DNA from: DATCDE01 sp038252405
GTDB lineage: Bacteria > Actinomycetota > Actinomycetes > Prado026
Reading direction: 5' to 3'
Assembly: GCA_038252405.1 (NCBI GenBank)
Contig: JBBSAJ010000012.1
Location: 1-64,000 of the forward strand
DNA: 64,000 nucleotides
The notes under the pieces: model-generated
What the model saw: only the letters and a program-made list of their open reading frames with translations
Told to the model about the DNA's origin: nothing
The model's database searches: none
Shown: positions 15,060-23,785 of the stretch, one piece after another
How positions within the stretch are numbered: position 1 is the first letter of the stretch
Layout of the letters: each line of letters starts with the position of its first letter
Translations under genes and position numbers: made by a program

Positions 15060-16907
15060 TCAGCCGACGAGTGCGGCCCTGCGGTCGTCGTGACCGACCG
15101 CGCTGAGGAACGGCGCCGGCACCACGAGCTCGACGTTGCGGTCCTCGATCCCGCCACGCCGGACGTCGGTGCGGTCCTGCCAGTCGTTGGCGGACAGCTC
15201 GCGCGACAGCGAGGCCAGGCCGAGCCCGTCCAGCCGCCGACGCGGCACCGACACCGGGCCGGCGTGGTCCACGATCGTGCCGAAGATCGACACCGTGCCG
15301 TCGCGGTTGTCGACCAGCTCGACGATGCGGGACTGCTCGGGCCAGTCGATGTGCGCCGCGGTGTTGAGCTCCCAGAACCCGCCGCCGACCAGTGCTCCGA
15401 CCAGACGGGCGTGCGGGATCACCTCGTTGCGGTGCGTGTGCCCGTTCACCCAAAGGATCACGTTCGGATAGCGCAGCAGCAGGTCGCGGACCTGCTCGCC
15501 GCCGATGCGGCCGCTGCCCGCCGGCACGTTGGTCATGGTGCCGATCGTGTGGTGGCTGAACAGCACGACGTACTTGTCCGTGCGCCCGTGCCGGTGCTCA
15601 ACGTGGCCGGACGGCGTGATCCACTGGCTGCTCGCCCGCTGCAGCTGGTTCTCCAGCCAGCCGAGCTGGGCCGGGTCGAGCGAGCCCTCCGGCCCGCCTG
15701 CGCTGACCACCGTGTCCAGCACGATGCCGCGCATCTGGCCCACGTCGAACGTGTAGTACGCCGTCCCGGTGGCCACGTTCTGCGACGTGAAGCCGTGGCC
15801 GTGCGGCGTCCCGGTGGTGGTGAAGTGCTCCTGCACCGTGGTGGCCCGGTCGACGACGCGGCGACCGAGGTCCGGGGTGACAGAGCGCTGGCCGCCGTCG
15901 GCGAGCATCTGCCCGACGGTCGCGGGGTCCAGGGCCAGCAGCTTCTGCACGAACACCAGCGGGGCGTACGGGTTGGGATCGGTCAGGACGGACTCCGGCA
16001 GGCTGGTGAGCTTGCGGTTGCCGACCGCCAGCCCCGCCAGCAGCGGCGAGCTCGGCACGTTGCCCTGGATCAGGCCGTCGTGGTTGCCGTAGGCCGTGAA
16101 CCAGGGCATCCCGAGCCCGGTCGCCTTGAACGGCTTGCGGGCGGCGTCCAGCAGGCCACGCACCGTGGGGAACCCGTACTTCGAGCTGGGGTCTCCGACG
16201 CCGGACTCCGGGTGCCAGTAGTACGGGTAGGACGGGTCCGTTGGCGTCACGTCGTCCATGACCCCCTCGAACCTGGTGAGGTCGCCGGAGTCGGGGCGCA
16301 CGTGCGCGCCGTCCAGCAGGTCGATGTACCAGCGCAGCTCGTTGTGCTGGCAGTTGTCGGTGTTGTCGCCGGTGACGACGGTGAACTGCAGCGGGCTGCC
16401 GGTGGCCGGGCCGCGGCGCACCGTGCGCAGCTGGCGCACCATGGCGTCACTGACCTGGGCGCTGAGCAGCTCCTGCGGCCGGTAGGCGCTAGTGAAGTCG
16501 GACACCACGCCGCCGTACACGTCGAAGTACTCGAAGCGCAGCGGCGACTGGACGTCCATCACGTGGATGTCGGTCAGCTGCGCGAACGAGGCCAGCACCT
16601 TCCGATCGCGCAGCCGCCGCTCGGCTGCCCTTCTCATCGACAGGCCGGCCAGCTCGCCGCGCACCAGGTACGGCTCGCCGTCGGCGTAGGTGAGCGGCGC
16701 GTACCCGCCGGCCCCCTTCGGTCCTCGGACGATCGTCCGGTCAAGGGTGGTGCCGTCGCCGTCCGGCCAGCCGCCGGGCCCGCCGGGCCCGCTGTGGCCG
16801 CTGTGGCCGCTGTCGGCGGCGGCGGTGCCGGTGGACAGCCCGCCCGCCCCGGCGACGCCGGCCGCTCCGATCGCACCCTTGAGGAACGTTCTCCGCGTGA
16901 ACTCCAT
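15060..16907 (-). CDS. Tat-exported calcineurin-like metallophosphoesterase
   Basis: A 615-residue protein. The start at 16907 (ATG, GGAGG site) gives MEFTRRTFLKGAIGAAG, a twin-arginine signal, and removes a long unlike extension. Phosphoesterase motifs are LTDIHVMD (D-x-H), VVTGDNTDN (GDxxD/N), YGNHDG (GNHD), LFSHHTIG and VNGHTHRN (GHxH), which together bind a di-metal site. The size and motif order match the actinobacterial family of secreted metallophosphoesterases known from TIGR03767. The linker SGHSGHSGPGGPGG encodes a short tandem repeat at DNA level. Substrate unknown; possible extracellular phosphate scavenging. Confidence 0.88.
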   Translation of the reverse strand: MEFTRRTFLKGAIGAAGVAGAGGLSTGTAAADSGHSGHSGPGGPGGWPDGDGTTLDRTIVRGPKGAGGYAPLTYADGEPYLVRGELAGLSMRRAAERRLRDRKVLASFAQLTDIHVMDVQSPLRFEYFDVYGGVVSDFTSAYRPQELLSAQVSDAMVRQLRTVRRGPATGSPLQFTVVTGDNTDNCQHNELRWYIDLLDGAHVRPDSGDLTRFEGVMDDVTPTDPSYPYYWHPESGVGDPSSKYGFPTVRGLLDAARKPFKATGLGMPWFTAYGNHDGLIQGNVPSSPLLAGLAVGNRKLTSLPESVLTDPNPYAPLVFVQKLLALDPATVGQMLADGGQRSVTPDLGRRVVDRATTVQEHFTTTGTPHGHGFTSQNVATGTAYYTFDVGQMRGIVLDTVVSAGGPEGSLDPAQLGWLENQLQRASSQWITPSGHVEHRHGRTDKYVVLFSHHTIGTMTNVPAGSGRIGGEQVRDLLLRYPNVILWVNGHTHRNEVIPHARLVGALVGGGFWELNTAAHIDWPEQSRIVELVDNRDGTVSIFGTIVDHAGPVSVPRRRLDGLGLASLSRELSANDWQDRTDVRRGGIEDRNVELVVPAPFLSAVGHDDRRAALVG

Positions 16908-17101
16908 GGCGCGCCTCCGCATCGGCAATTGCTCGCTAGCGAAGCACTCCGCGACGCCGCTGTCGACCGTTTCGCCGTGGCACGGGACGGGCTGCGCCGA
17001 ACGGGTGAATCCGGCCGCCTTCCGGCCCCGGTGCGTAACCAAACCGGCGCGCCCAGCGATGTCCAGTGCGTCCGACCCCTCACTTCCCGAAGGAGATCGC
17101 C

Positions 17102-17902
17102 GTGCTCGAACCCGACCGCCCCTGGCGCCGCATCGTCAGCCTCCGCTCCGGCGCCAAGGCCGGAGTCGCGGCCGTCGTCGGCTCGCTCGCCCTCGGCGGG
17201 GTCGCCGCCGCCGCGACCGGCGGGATACCCGGCCCGCTGCAGGACGTCGCCCACTTCCTGGGCGCGGCCAGCTCGGTCTCCACCGCGTCGGAGTCAAGCG
17301 AGCCGCACGCCACCGAGTCCAGCTCGGAGACGGCAGAGCCCAAGGAGTCTCAGTCGAGCGCGCCCACCAGCACCACGACTGCGCCGACGGCCGGCACCGC
17401 GACGACCACCGACACGACGCTCGTCCCTGCGACGGGGCCCAACCCGCTCGGCCCGGCGGCATTCGGGCTGTGCCACGCGTTCGGCGACAAGCTCTGGGGC
17501 CACGAGGCGTCCGAGTCCGCGCCGCCCGCCCCGAGCGGGACGACGACCGGGACCACCACCGGCACGACCGCGACGACCGGCAGCGACGACCAGTCCGGTC
17601 GCAAGAACGACAACCCGTCGGTCGCCTACGCGAACCTCAAGGCCGCCGCTGCGTCCAAGGGGCTGACCGTGGTCGAGTTCTGCCAGGTCGTGATCGAGAA
17701 CCATGGCGTGCCCAGCGCCTGGCCGACCCCGGACCCGACGACCACGTCGGGTACCACGACGACCGGCACGACCACAACCACTCCCACGGCCCCCGCCGCC
17801 GAGCCCGACCAGGAGCACCGGAACGGGAACGGCAACGGGAAAGGGAACGGAACGGGTCACGGCCACTCCGGTGACCGGTCGAACGGCCACGGCCGGGGCT
17901 GA
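17102..17902 (+). CDS. Exported Thr/Ser-rich low-complexity protein
   Basis: A 266-residue protein. The GTG at 17102 has an AAGGAG site. A hydrophobic stretch AGVAAVVGSLALGGVAAAATG (about 20-40) is a signal or anchor. The chain is then Ser/Thr-rich with two short conserved islands: GPAAFGLCHAFGDK and NPSVAYANLKAAAASKGLTVVEFCQVVIENHG, each with one Cys. The end is a repeat of Asn/Gly (HRNGNGNGKGNGTGHGH) and His. Such proteins occur in actinobacteria as uncharacterised secreted proteins. It is divergent from the metallophosphoesterase gene. Confidence 0.7.
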   Translation: MLEPDRPWRRIVSLRSGAKAGVAAVVGSLALGGVAAAATGGIPGPLQDVAHFLGAASSVSTASESSEPHATESSSETAEPKESQSSAPTSTTTAPTAGTATTTDTTLVPATGPNPLGPAAFGLCHAFGDKLWGHEASESAPPAPSGTTTGTTTGTTATTGSDDQSGRKNDNPSVAYANLKAAAASKGLTVVEFCQVVIENHGVPSAWPTPDPTTTSGTTTTGTTTTTPTAPAAEPDQEHRNGNGNGKGNGTGHGHSGDRSNGHGRG

Positions 17903-17923
17903 CCGCACCACCGCTCGCGCCTC

Positions 17924-17993
17924 CGCGAGTGGACGCTGAGTGAGCGTTATGAGCGCCTACGGGCCGATTACGCTCACCGGGAGTCCACTCGCG
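17924..17993. repeat. Intergenic palindrome, family B copy 2
   Basis: A 70-base inverted repeat between convergent genes. Arms include CGCGAGTGGAC at the left end and GTCCACTCGCG at the right end, perfectly complementary, and the shared core TGAGCGTTAT facing ATTACGCTCA. It is the best-formed copy of family B. In this convergent position it could serve as a two-way terminator. Confidence 0.82.
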
Positions 17994-18012
17994 GCGGCGT
18001 CTGTGCTGCCGC

Positions 18013-18903
18013 TCAGTCCTGGGCGGCCGGAATCCCGCCGGCGAGCATAAGAACGTCGTCCGGCACCGAGTGCCTGACCAGCGCCAGCGCGATCGGGCCC
18101 AGCTCGTAGTGCCGCGCCGCCGTCCCCACGAAGCCGACCGGCCGCGAGCCGGCGCCCTCGGAGGCGACCACCAGCGGGTCGCCGTGCACGGGCAGCGAGG
18201 CGTCCGAGCCGTCGAGGTGCAGCAGCACCATCCGCCGCGGCGGGCGGCCCAGGTTGTGCACCCGGGCCACGGTCTCCTGGCCGCGGTAGCAGCCCTTGTC
18301 CAGGTGGACGGCGGCACCGATCCAACCGACCTCGGCCGGGATGGTGCGGTGGTCGGTCTCGAAGCCCAGCCGCGGCGCGCGAGCGGCGACCCGCAGCGCC
18401 TCAGCAGCCCAGATGCCTGCAACGGACGGCGCGGCGTCGAGCACGGACAGGAGGTCGGGACGGGGCACCAGCCGGTCACCGTCCGTGCCGCGCACGACCG
18501 CCCAGTCGGTGGTCACGTCGGCCACCGTGACCTGCGACCAGAAGACCATCGTCGTCAGGTACTCAAGCAGGGGCCCGAGCGTGCCGGGCTCGACGTGGGC
18601 CAGCACGGTCGTGCCGTCGTCCACCAGGGTGAGGTGGTGCTCGACGTGGCCGTGCGGGGAGAGGATCAGCGCCTGGGTCCAGGTGGACGGCGGCAGGGCG
18701 GTGAGGTGCTGCGAGGTCAGCGAGTGCAGCCAGGTGAGGCGGTCGGGACCGGAGACCGCGATGACCGGGCGGTGGCTGAGGTCGACGAGCGCGCGGCCCG
18801 CCTCGAGAGCACGCTGCTCGGCGTAGGGGTCGCCGTAGTGCCACGGCGCACCGGCGTCCGGGCCGGACTCGACCGGGACGGCGGCCGCGCGGACGCCGCT
18901 CAC
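18013..18903 (-). CDS. ygfZ: YgfZ/GcvT-domain folate-binding protein
   Basis: A 296-residue protein. The family signature KGCYRGQETVAR lies near residue 205, with the conserved Cys used in Fe-S cluster assembly by tetrahydrofolate-dependent YgfZ/IBA57 proteins. The GTG at 18903 overlaps the upstream fur stop (GTGA), which decides the start. Gene context beside an iron-type regulator fits a role in iron-sulphur maintenance. The C-terminal part holds the GcvT-like beta barrel (VHGDPLVVASEGAGSRPVG). Confidence 0.88.
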   Translation of the reverse strand: MSGVRAAAVPVESGPDAGAPWHYGDPYAEQRALEAGRALVDLSHRPVIAVSGPDRLTWLHSLTSQHLTALPPSTWTQALILSPHGHVEHHLTLVDDGTTVLAHVEPGTLGPLLEYLTTMVFWSQVTVADVTTDWAVVRGTDGDRLVPRPDLLSVLDAAPSVAGIWAAEALRVAARAPRLGFETDHRTIPAEVGWIGAAVHLDKGCYRGQETVARVHNLGRPPRRMVLLHLDGSDASLPVHGDPLVVASEGAGSRPVGFVGTAARHYELGPIALALVRHSVPDDVLMLAGGIPAAQD

Positions 18904-19370
18904 TCGCTCGGCCCCGAGCGGGTCAGTGCTGCGGCCGCGCACTTCTCGCAGCGCCCGGTGATCGCCATGTGCTCCACGTCCGTGGTGAACGCGTAACGCT
19001 CCGCCAGCCTTCCCACCAGTTCGTCGGCCAACGCGATGTCGGCCTCCTGGATCGCGCCGCAGTCGATGCAGACCAGGTGGAGGTGCGCGTGGTCGTGGGC
19101 CGCGTGGTACGCCGGCGGACCCGAGCCGAGGTGGGCGTGGCGGACCAGGCCGACGTCCTCGAGGACCTCCAGCGCCCGGTAGACCGTGGACAGGTTGACA
19201 CCGCTGGCCGACTTCTGCACCTCGGCGCAGATCGCCTCGGGGGTGGCGTGGCCGATCCGCTCGACCGCCTCGAGGACCAGCTGGCGCTGCGGGGTCAGCC
19301 GCAGTCCGCGCTCGTGCAGCCTCGCCTGCAGCTCGTCGTCACGGTCATCCGAGCCGTCGTCCGCGGTCAC
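18900..19370 (-). CDS. Fur family metalloregulator
   Basis: A 156-residue repressor. The winged helix spans about 15-90 (RLTPQRQLVLEAVE, then GVNLSTVYRALEVLEDVGLV). The dimerisation domain has the metal-ligand run HDHAHLHLVCIDCGAIQE, and a second CxxC (RCEKCA) at the C-terminus. Four Cys in two CxxC pairs is typical of the structural zinc site in Fur, Zur and related proteins; which metal is sensed cannot be told. The gene precedes ygfZ with a four-base overlap, so both are co-expressed. Confidence 0.9.
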   Translation of the reverse strand: MTADDGSDDRDDELQARLHERGLRLTPQRQLVLEAVERIGHATPEAICAEVQKSASGVNLSTVYRALEVLEDVGLVRHAHLGSGPPAYHAAHDHAHLHLVCIDCGAIQEADIALADELVGRLAERYAFTTDVEHMAITGRCEKCAAAALTRSGPSE

Positions 19371-19374
19371 CCGG

Positions 19375-19866
19375 CTACTCGACCCGCTTGAGCCGCGCGG
19401 ACAGATGGGCCTGCAACGGCTGTCCCATGGCGGCCATGTCGTAGGCCCACATCAGCTCGCCCTCGACCAGGCCGTACAGGCGGTGGCCGGCGGTGTACTC
19501 CTTGGCGGTGGCGGTGCGGACGACGACGTCGGTGGAGATCTCGACCTTGGCGCCGTCGACGTGCCCGATCCACAGCTCGGCGAATCCGGTCGGGTGGGCC
19601 ATGGTGACCTCGAGGGTGCCGTCCGGCTGGGGGCGCCAGTAGCCGGTCTCGGCGGCGCCTGGTCGCAGCTTGTTGCCGTCGTCGTCCAGGATCCAGCTGC
19701 GCGAGGAGTAGGTGAGGAACGGCTTGCCCACGTGGCCGAAGGTGACCTCCTGGCCGAAGTGGAAGCTGTCGATCGTGGGGTAGCCGCCGACGCCCGCGCC
19801 CTCCCAGCGGCCGATCAGCCAGGCCAGCGGGACGAGCTCCGGGGGCAGGTCGGGGGTGATCTGCAC
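19375..19866 (-). CDS. Nitrobindin-like heme-binding (FABP-fold) protein
   Basis: A 163-residue beta-barrel protein. LAWLIGRWEGAGVGGYPTI near the N-terminus is the family motif (GxWxGxGxGxYP), and the C-terminal helix-strand AYDMAAMGQPLQAHLSARLKRVE completes the barrel. The family (formerly DUF1794) binds ferric heme and reacts with nitric oxide or peroxynitrite. It ends only four bases before the fur start, so it is probably in the same operon. Catalytic or sensing role is inference from the family. Confidence 0.88.
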   Translation of the reverse strand: MQITPDLPPELVPLAWLIGRWEGAGVGGYPTIDSFHFGQEVTFGHVGKPFLTYSSRSWILDDDGNKLRPGAAETGYWRPQPDGTLEVTMAHPTGFAELWIGHVDGAKVEISTDVVVRTATAKEYTAGHRLYGLVEGELMWAYDMAAMGQPLQAHLSARLKRVE

Positions 19867-19879
19867 TCCGCTCAGCCCG

Positions 19880-19981
19880 TCAGTCCTGGCCCTGGAAGAG
19901 CTTGTAGACGACGTACACCGCGAACCACGTGATGAGCGCGGCGACGACGATCAGCAGACCGGTGTAGAAGCCCTCCAACAT
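19880..19981 (-). CDS. 33-residue single-span membrane peptide
   Basis: A short frame with ATG at 19981 and TGA at 19880-19882, encoding MLEGFYTGLLIVVAALITW and ending VVYKLFQGQD. It has one hydrophobic span with N-terminal Glu and C-terminal basic/aromatic residues. It sits 13 bases upstream of the nitrobindin-like gene on the same strand. Similar tiny membrane proteins precede this gene in other actinobacteria as I recall, but none is characterised. Coding is judged from composition, context and the clean start. Confidence 0.6.
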   Translation of the reverse strand: MLEGFYTGLLIVVAALITWFAVYVVYKLFQGQD

Positions 19982-20017
19982 GGGCTCCACTCTAGCCACC
20001 TCGACCCTGCCGCCGTC

Positions 20018-20061
20018 GTTGCAGGCCCCAGGGCTGCTATGGCGACCCTGCAGCCTGCAAC
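20018..20061. repeat. Intergenic palindrome, family E copy 1
   Basis: A 44-base inverted repeat with arms GTTGCAGGC and GCCTGCAAC and inner CCAGGG facing CCCTGCA. A second copy at 21062-21105 matches it best in the opposite orientation (40 of 44 bases by my count, against 36 in direct orientation). The two flank the gene 20145-21044. Confidence 0.85.
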
Positions 20062-20144
20062 AAGGGGTTGTGCACAGGGGTGACCTGTCCCCGATTCGGT
20101 TCACCTCGCTGGCAGGGCACTCCGACCGCGGCGCACGGTCGGGC

Positions 20145-21044
20145 ATGTCCTTCGCGCTGGCCGACTCCGAGCCGTTGACCGTGCTGCTCCTCACCGACGC
20201 GTGCCAGCTGTTCGGCCGGGCCCGCGTCCGCTGGGCCCTTCGCTGTGGACGCTGGCAGCGGCCTCACCCGAAGGTGGTGGTCACCCACTCAGCGGCGCTG
20301 TCACCGCCCGAGGCTCTGCTGCTCGCTGCCCTCGCCGGCCCGCCCGGCTCGCTGCTCGGCGGCCTCACCGCCGCCGGGCTCGACGGGCTGCGCGGCTTCG
20401 GCGAGGACGACGTCCACCTGGTGGTCCCGCACTCGGCCCGGGTGGGCGCCGTTGCGTCGGGCGTCGTCGTCCACCGGTCGCTGGTGCTGGAGTCCGACCA
20501 GGTCCGCCCCGCGGCGTCCCCGCCCCGCACGCGCCTGGAGCGCAGTGTGATCGACGCGGCGTCCTGGTCACGGTGGCCGCGACGCTCGCGGGCCATCGTG
20601 CTCGCCGTCGTTCAGCAGCGGCTGACGACGGCAGACCGGTTGCGCGAGTCGCTGGCGGTGCGCGGCCCGATCGCGCGCTCCGGACTGGTCCGGGAGACCA
20701 TCATGGACGCCGAGGGCGGGATCCACTCGGTGCCCGAGCACGACTTCACCCGGATCGTCGTGCGCCGAGGGCTGCCCCGGCCGTCACGGCAGGTGGTGGT
20801 CCGCCGGCGCACCGGCCGGTACTACCTGGACGCCCGGTTCGACCCGTGGGGCGTGGCCGCCGAGGTCGACGGGGCGCGGCACCGGGACGTGTGGCAGAGC
20901 GAGGCGGACGACGACCGGCAAAACGAGCTGGTCATCGCGGGCCAGGGGCTGCTGAGGTTCTCGTCCTACCGGGTGCGCCACGAGCCCGACCAGGTCGGCG
21001 ACGTGCTGTGCCGGGCCCTGCTGGCTGCCGGCTGGCGCCCCTGA
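20145..21044 (+). CDS. AbiEi-like wing plus DUF559/Vsr-like nuclease-fold protein
   Basis: A 299-residue protein. The N-terminal part (LLLTDACQLFGRARVRWALRCGRW, about 12-75) resembles the winged helix of AbiEi-type antitoxin regulators. The C-terminal part (about 220-299) has LDARFDPWGVAAEVDGARH and DDDRQNELVIAGQGLLRFSSYRV, the PD-(D/E)xK-like core of DUF559 and Vsr nucleases: Asp, then Glu-x-Asp. These two-part proteins are numerous in actinobacteria and of unknown role. The ATG at 20145 is the first sensible start. The gene is enclosed by inverted family E palindromes. Confidence 0.75.
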   Translation: MSFALADSEPLTVLLLTDACQLFGRARVRWALRCGRWQRPHPKVVVTHSAALSPPEALLLAALAGPPGSLLGGLTAAGLDGLRGFGEDDVHLVVPHSARVGAVASGVVVHRSLVLESDQVRPAASPPRTRLERSVIDAASWSRWPRRSRAIVLAVVQQRLTTADRLRESLAVRGPIARSGLVRETIMDAEGGIHSVPEHDFTRIVVRRGLPRPSRQVVVRRRTGRYYLDARFDPWGVAAEVDGARHRDVWQSEADDDRQNELVIAGQGLLRFSSYRVRHEPDQVGDVLCRALLAAGWRP

Positions 21045-21061
21045 CCTCCCCTTCGCTCGTC

Positions 21062-21105
21062 GTTGCAGGCTCCAGGGTCGCCATGGCAGCCATGGAGCCT
21101 GCAAC
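21062..21105. repeat. Intergenic palindrome, family E copy 2
   Basis: A 44-base inverted repeat with arms GTTGCAGGCTCCA and TGGAGCCTGCAAC, perfectly complementary, around a CGCCATGGC-type centre. It begins 18 bases after the stop of the nuclease-like gene. It is the reverse-orientation partner of the copy at 20018-20061. Confidence 0.85.
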
Positions 21106-21209
21106 GGCGGGAAATGAGAAGTACCTGTCGAAGGTCACATATCGGGCTAGCCTCCGCCCGAGGCGTCCAGTGATCATCCACCAGGAGCGGCGCCCGTGAG
21201 GAGAAGTAC

Positions 21210-23009
21210 ATGATCCGTGCACGAGTGGGGGCGGTCGCCGCCGTCGGCGCCGCCCTCGTGCTGGCCATGGTCAACGCGACCGGAGCCAGCGCAGCCACCG
21301 CACCCGTCAGCATCGGCAGCAACGAGTTCCAGCGCAGTGTCGAGCCGGGCTCCGTCAGCGCCTACGTTTCGAGCACGACGAACGCCTCGCACCTGCCTGC
21401 GGGCTACGTGCCCGGTGCGTCGAGCCTCCCGGTCAGCTCGTCGTCCGACGCCAGGACGGTCATCACCGGGCTGAACCTGCGCGACCAGCGGAACGCGGAC
21501 CGCGGCAACCAGTTCTCGCTCGAGCCGCCGGACCAGGGTTTGTGCGTCGGCGGCAACTTGTTGCTCGAGTCGGTCAACACCGTCTTCCGCATCCACAACA
21601 CGGCCACCGGAGCCTCGTCGGACCCGATCTCGCTCAACCAGTTCTACACCGGCTACTCCGGGATCAATCGGGACACCGGTGAGTACGGGCAGTTCCTCTC
21701 CGACCCGAAGTGCTATGTAGACCCGGCCAGCGGACGGTTCTACATGTCCATGCTGGAGATCGACCAGGATGACACCGGCACCTTCACTGGGCGTACCGCC
21801 ACCTACCTCGCGGTCAGCAAGACCCGCGCGCCGAGCGTCAGCGCGAGTGACTGGTGGTTCTACACCATCGACACCACGGACAACGGCACGCCGGACACCT
21901 CCGGCGTCGGCATCGGCGGGACGCGTCCGGTGGGCGCCAACCTGCCCAACAACCCCGACTGCCCCTGCCTGGGTGACCAGCCGCTGATCGGTGCGGACCG
22001 GTACGGCTTCTACGTCACCACCAACGAGTTCAGCCTCTTCGGCAGTGCCTTCAACGGCGCCCAGATCTACGCCCTGGACAAGAAGGGCCTGGAGAACGGC
22101 CACTTCACCATGCAGGCCTTCCACGGCGCCCCGATCGCGCTGGCCGAGGGACCGGCGTACTCGCTGCAGCCGGCGACATCGCCGACGGTGTGGGACTGGT
22201 CGGGTGAGAACCGCGGGACGGCGTACTTCCTGTCCGCGCTCGACTTCAACGGCACAACGGACAACCGGATCGCTGAGTGGCGTCTGACCAACACGTCGAC
22301 CCTGGCGTCCCGGCACCCGAACGTCGTGCTGCAGAAGCCGACCATCATCGGGACCCAGGTCTACGGGCAGCCCCCGGCCATCGACCAGAAGGCCGGTCCC
22401 ACCCCCCTGGCTGACTACCTGGCCGCGTTGACGGCCAAACCCGTGCCCGAGAACCAGCTCGAGTCCAACGACGACCGGATGAACCAGGTGGTGCTGCAGG
22501 GCGGCCACCTGTTCGGCGCGGTGAACACCATCGTCAAGGGCAACGGCCCGCGCCGGACCGGGATCGCCTGGTTCGCCGTGACCGCCGACCGGGCCCGGCT
22601 GCTCAACCAGGGCTACGTCTCCGTCAAGGGACAGAGCGTGTTCTTCCCGTCGATCGCGGTCGGCCCCAGCGGCAAGGGTGTCATGACCTTCTCGCTGGCA
22701 GGTCCGGACTACTACCCGTCCAGCGCCTACGTCCGCATCGGCCTGTACGGAACCTCGGGACCGGTTCAGGTCATGGGTGCCGGGGCCGCACCGGCGGACG
22801 GGTTCACCGGGTACGCGCGCTACGGTGGCAGCGGCGTCGAGCGCTGGGGTGACTACTCAGCGGCCGTGCCGGACTACCGGACCGGCGACATCTGGGTCGC
22901 GGCAGAGGACATTCCAGGCACCTTCGGATGGGGCTTCCCAGACGGCAACTATCTCGCCAACTGGGGCACGACAATCGCCAAGGTGAGCGTCGGCTCGTCG
23001 TTCCACTAG
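21210..23009 (+). CDS. Large secreted protein of unknown function
   Basis: A 599-residue exported protein. The ATG at 21210 has a GAGGAGAAG site and starts a signal peptide ending GASAAT. No named domain is recognised. The chain has sialidase/propeller-like turns such as EPPDQGLCVGGNLLLESVN, DPKCYVDPASGRFYMSM, FFPSIAVGPSGKGVMTFSL and RWGDYSAAVPDYRTGDIWVA, the latter two close to Asp-box style loops. There are four Cys (CVGG, CYVD, CPC). A decayed copy of its C-terminus lies at 23786-23970. It may be an extracellular carbohydrate-active or surface protein; this is a guess. Confidence 0.75.
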   Translation: MIRARVGAVAAVGAALVLAMVNATGASAATAPVSIGSNEFQRSVEPGSVSAYVSSTTNASHLPAGYVPGASSLPVSSSSDARTVITGLNLRDQRNADRGNQFSLEPPDQGLCVGGNLLLESVNTVFRIHNTATGASSDPISLNQFYTGYSGINRDTGEYGQFLSDPKCYVDPASGRFYMSMLEIDQDDTGTFTGRTATYLAVSKTRAPSVSASDWWFYTIDTTDNGTPDTSGVGIGGTRPVGANLPNNPDCPCLGDQPLIGADRYGFYVTTNEFSLFGSAFNGAQIYALDKKGLENGHFTMQAFHGAPIALAEGPAYSLQPATSPTVWDWSGENRGTAYFLSALDFNGTTDNRIAEWRLTNTSTLASRHPNVVLQKPTIIGTQVYGQPPAIDQKAGPTPLADYLAALTAKPVPENQLESNDDRMNQVVLQGGHLFGAVNTIVKGNGPRRTGIAWFAVTADRARLLNQGYVSVKGQSVFFPSIAVGPSGKGVMTFSLAGPDYYPSSAYVRIGLYGTSGPVQVMGAGAAPADGFTGYARYGGSGVERWGDYSAAVPDYRTGDIWVAAEDIPGTFGWGFPDGNYLANWGTTIAKVSVGSSFH

Positions 23010-23090
23010 CAGTCAGCGATGAACCAGGGGCCGGGGCGCGCAGCAGTGCGCACCCCGGCCCCCTCGGCTTGCGCCCCGGCCCCGTCACCC

Positions 23091-23141
23091 GCATGAAGGG
23101 CAGGAAAGTGCGGCCATGCGCACAGAAGGGCACCTTCATGC
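23091..23141. repeat. Intergenic palindrome, family C copy 1
   Basis: A 51-base element bounded by GCATGAAGG and CCTTCATGC with an inner GTGCGG...GCGCAC pairing. Four further copies lie at 42936, 43491, 53443 and 53488. This one is in the reverse orientation to the copy at 42936. It stands between the secreted-protein gene and the pseudogene remnants. Confidence 0.88.
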
Positions 23142-23150
23142 AAGAAGGGG

Positions 23151-23785
23151 TCAGGAGGAGAAGGTGACGTTGGTGCCGGTGAGCATCAGCTCGAGGCCCG
23201 GCTCGGACGACGACGTCGACGTCAGCTGCACCCCGCCCGGGAGCCCCGACACCGGCACCGTGAACGTCAGCAGCCCCAGCAGCTGAGCCGGCAGCAGCGA
23301 GCCCAGCGAGGCCGCGCCCACGTCCACCGACACGGCGGACACCTTCACCCCGCCCTCGACGACAGCCACGGTGGCCCGCCCCGACAGCGGCACGGCCAGC
23401 CCGAGCACCGTCACCGTCCGGCTGACCCGCACCTGGTCGGACGACGGCCCCGCCGACAGCTCCACCCCCGAGACCGGTGCGGCCGCAGCCAGGTCCGCCC
23501 AGTGCAGCAGCGCCAGCCCCACGGCGACTCGGCCGTCACCGACGACGAGCCCTCCAGCCGAACCTGGCGCAGCGTCGCCGTCATCGACGCCACCGGCACC
23601 GTCGCGGTGGGCACGTCCCCCGCCGCGATCCGCGCCTCGTCTTAGACCCCGCTCAGCACCTGGGTGACGAACGGAACCCGGCGATCGTCACCGACGGGCG
23701 GGACGACGTGTGAAGCGCCGCACCCGCGCGCCAGCCGGCCAGCGCCGCGGCACCCCGGTCGGCCGCCACCACAAGCGGTCGGGCC
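23151..23785 (-). pseudogene. Broken DUF2993 (LmeA-like) gene
   Basis: The minus strand encodes a DUF2993-type protein in pieces. From upstream: GWRAGAALHTSSRPSVTIAGF in one frame, then a one-base loss near 23672 leads to VTQVLSGV, an in-frame TAA near 23641-23643 stands where the family has Tyr (SGxYDE), then DEARIAAGDVPTATVPVASM continues, and a second frameshift near 23540 leads to VAVGLALLHWADLAAAAPVSG and the end at 23151. Only the last part is a long open frame (123 residues). The family is a periplasmic lipid-binding or lipomannan-related fold. Three separate lesions make a sequencing slip unlikely. Confidence 0.72.

Noticed and set aside
15003..17666. An 887-residue plus-strand frame opposite the metallophosphoesterase
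   Set aside because: The translation is Arg/His/Val-rich antisense of a clear phosphoesterase gene with a Tat signal and di-metal motifs.
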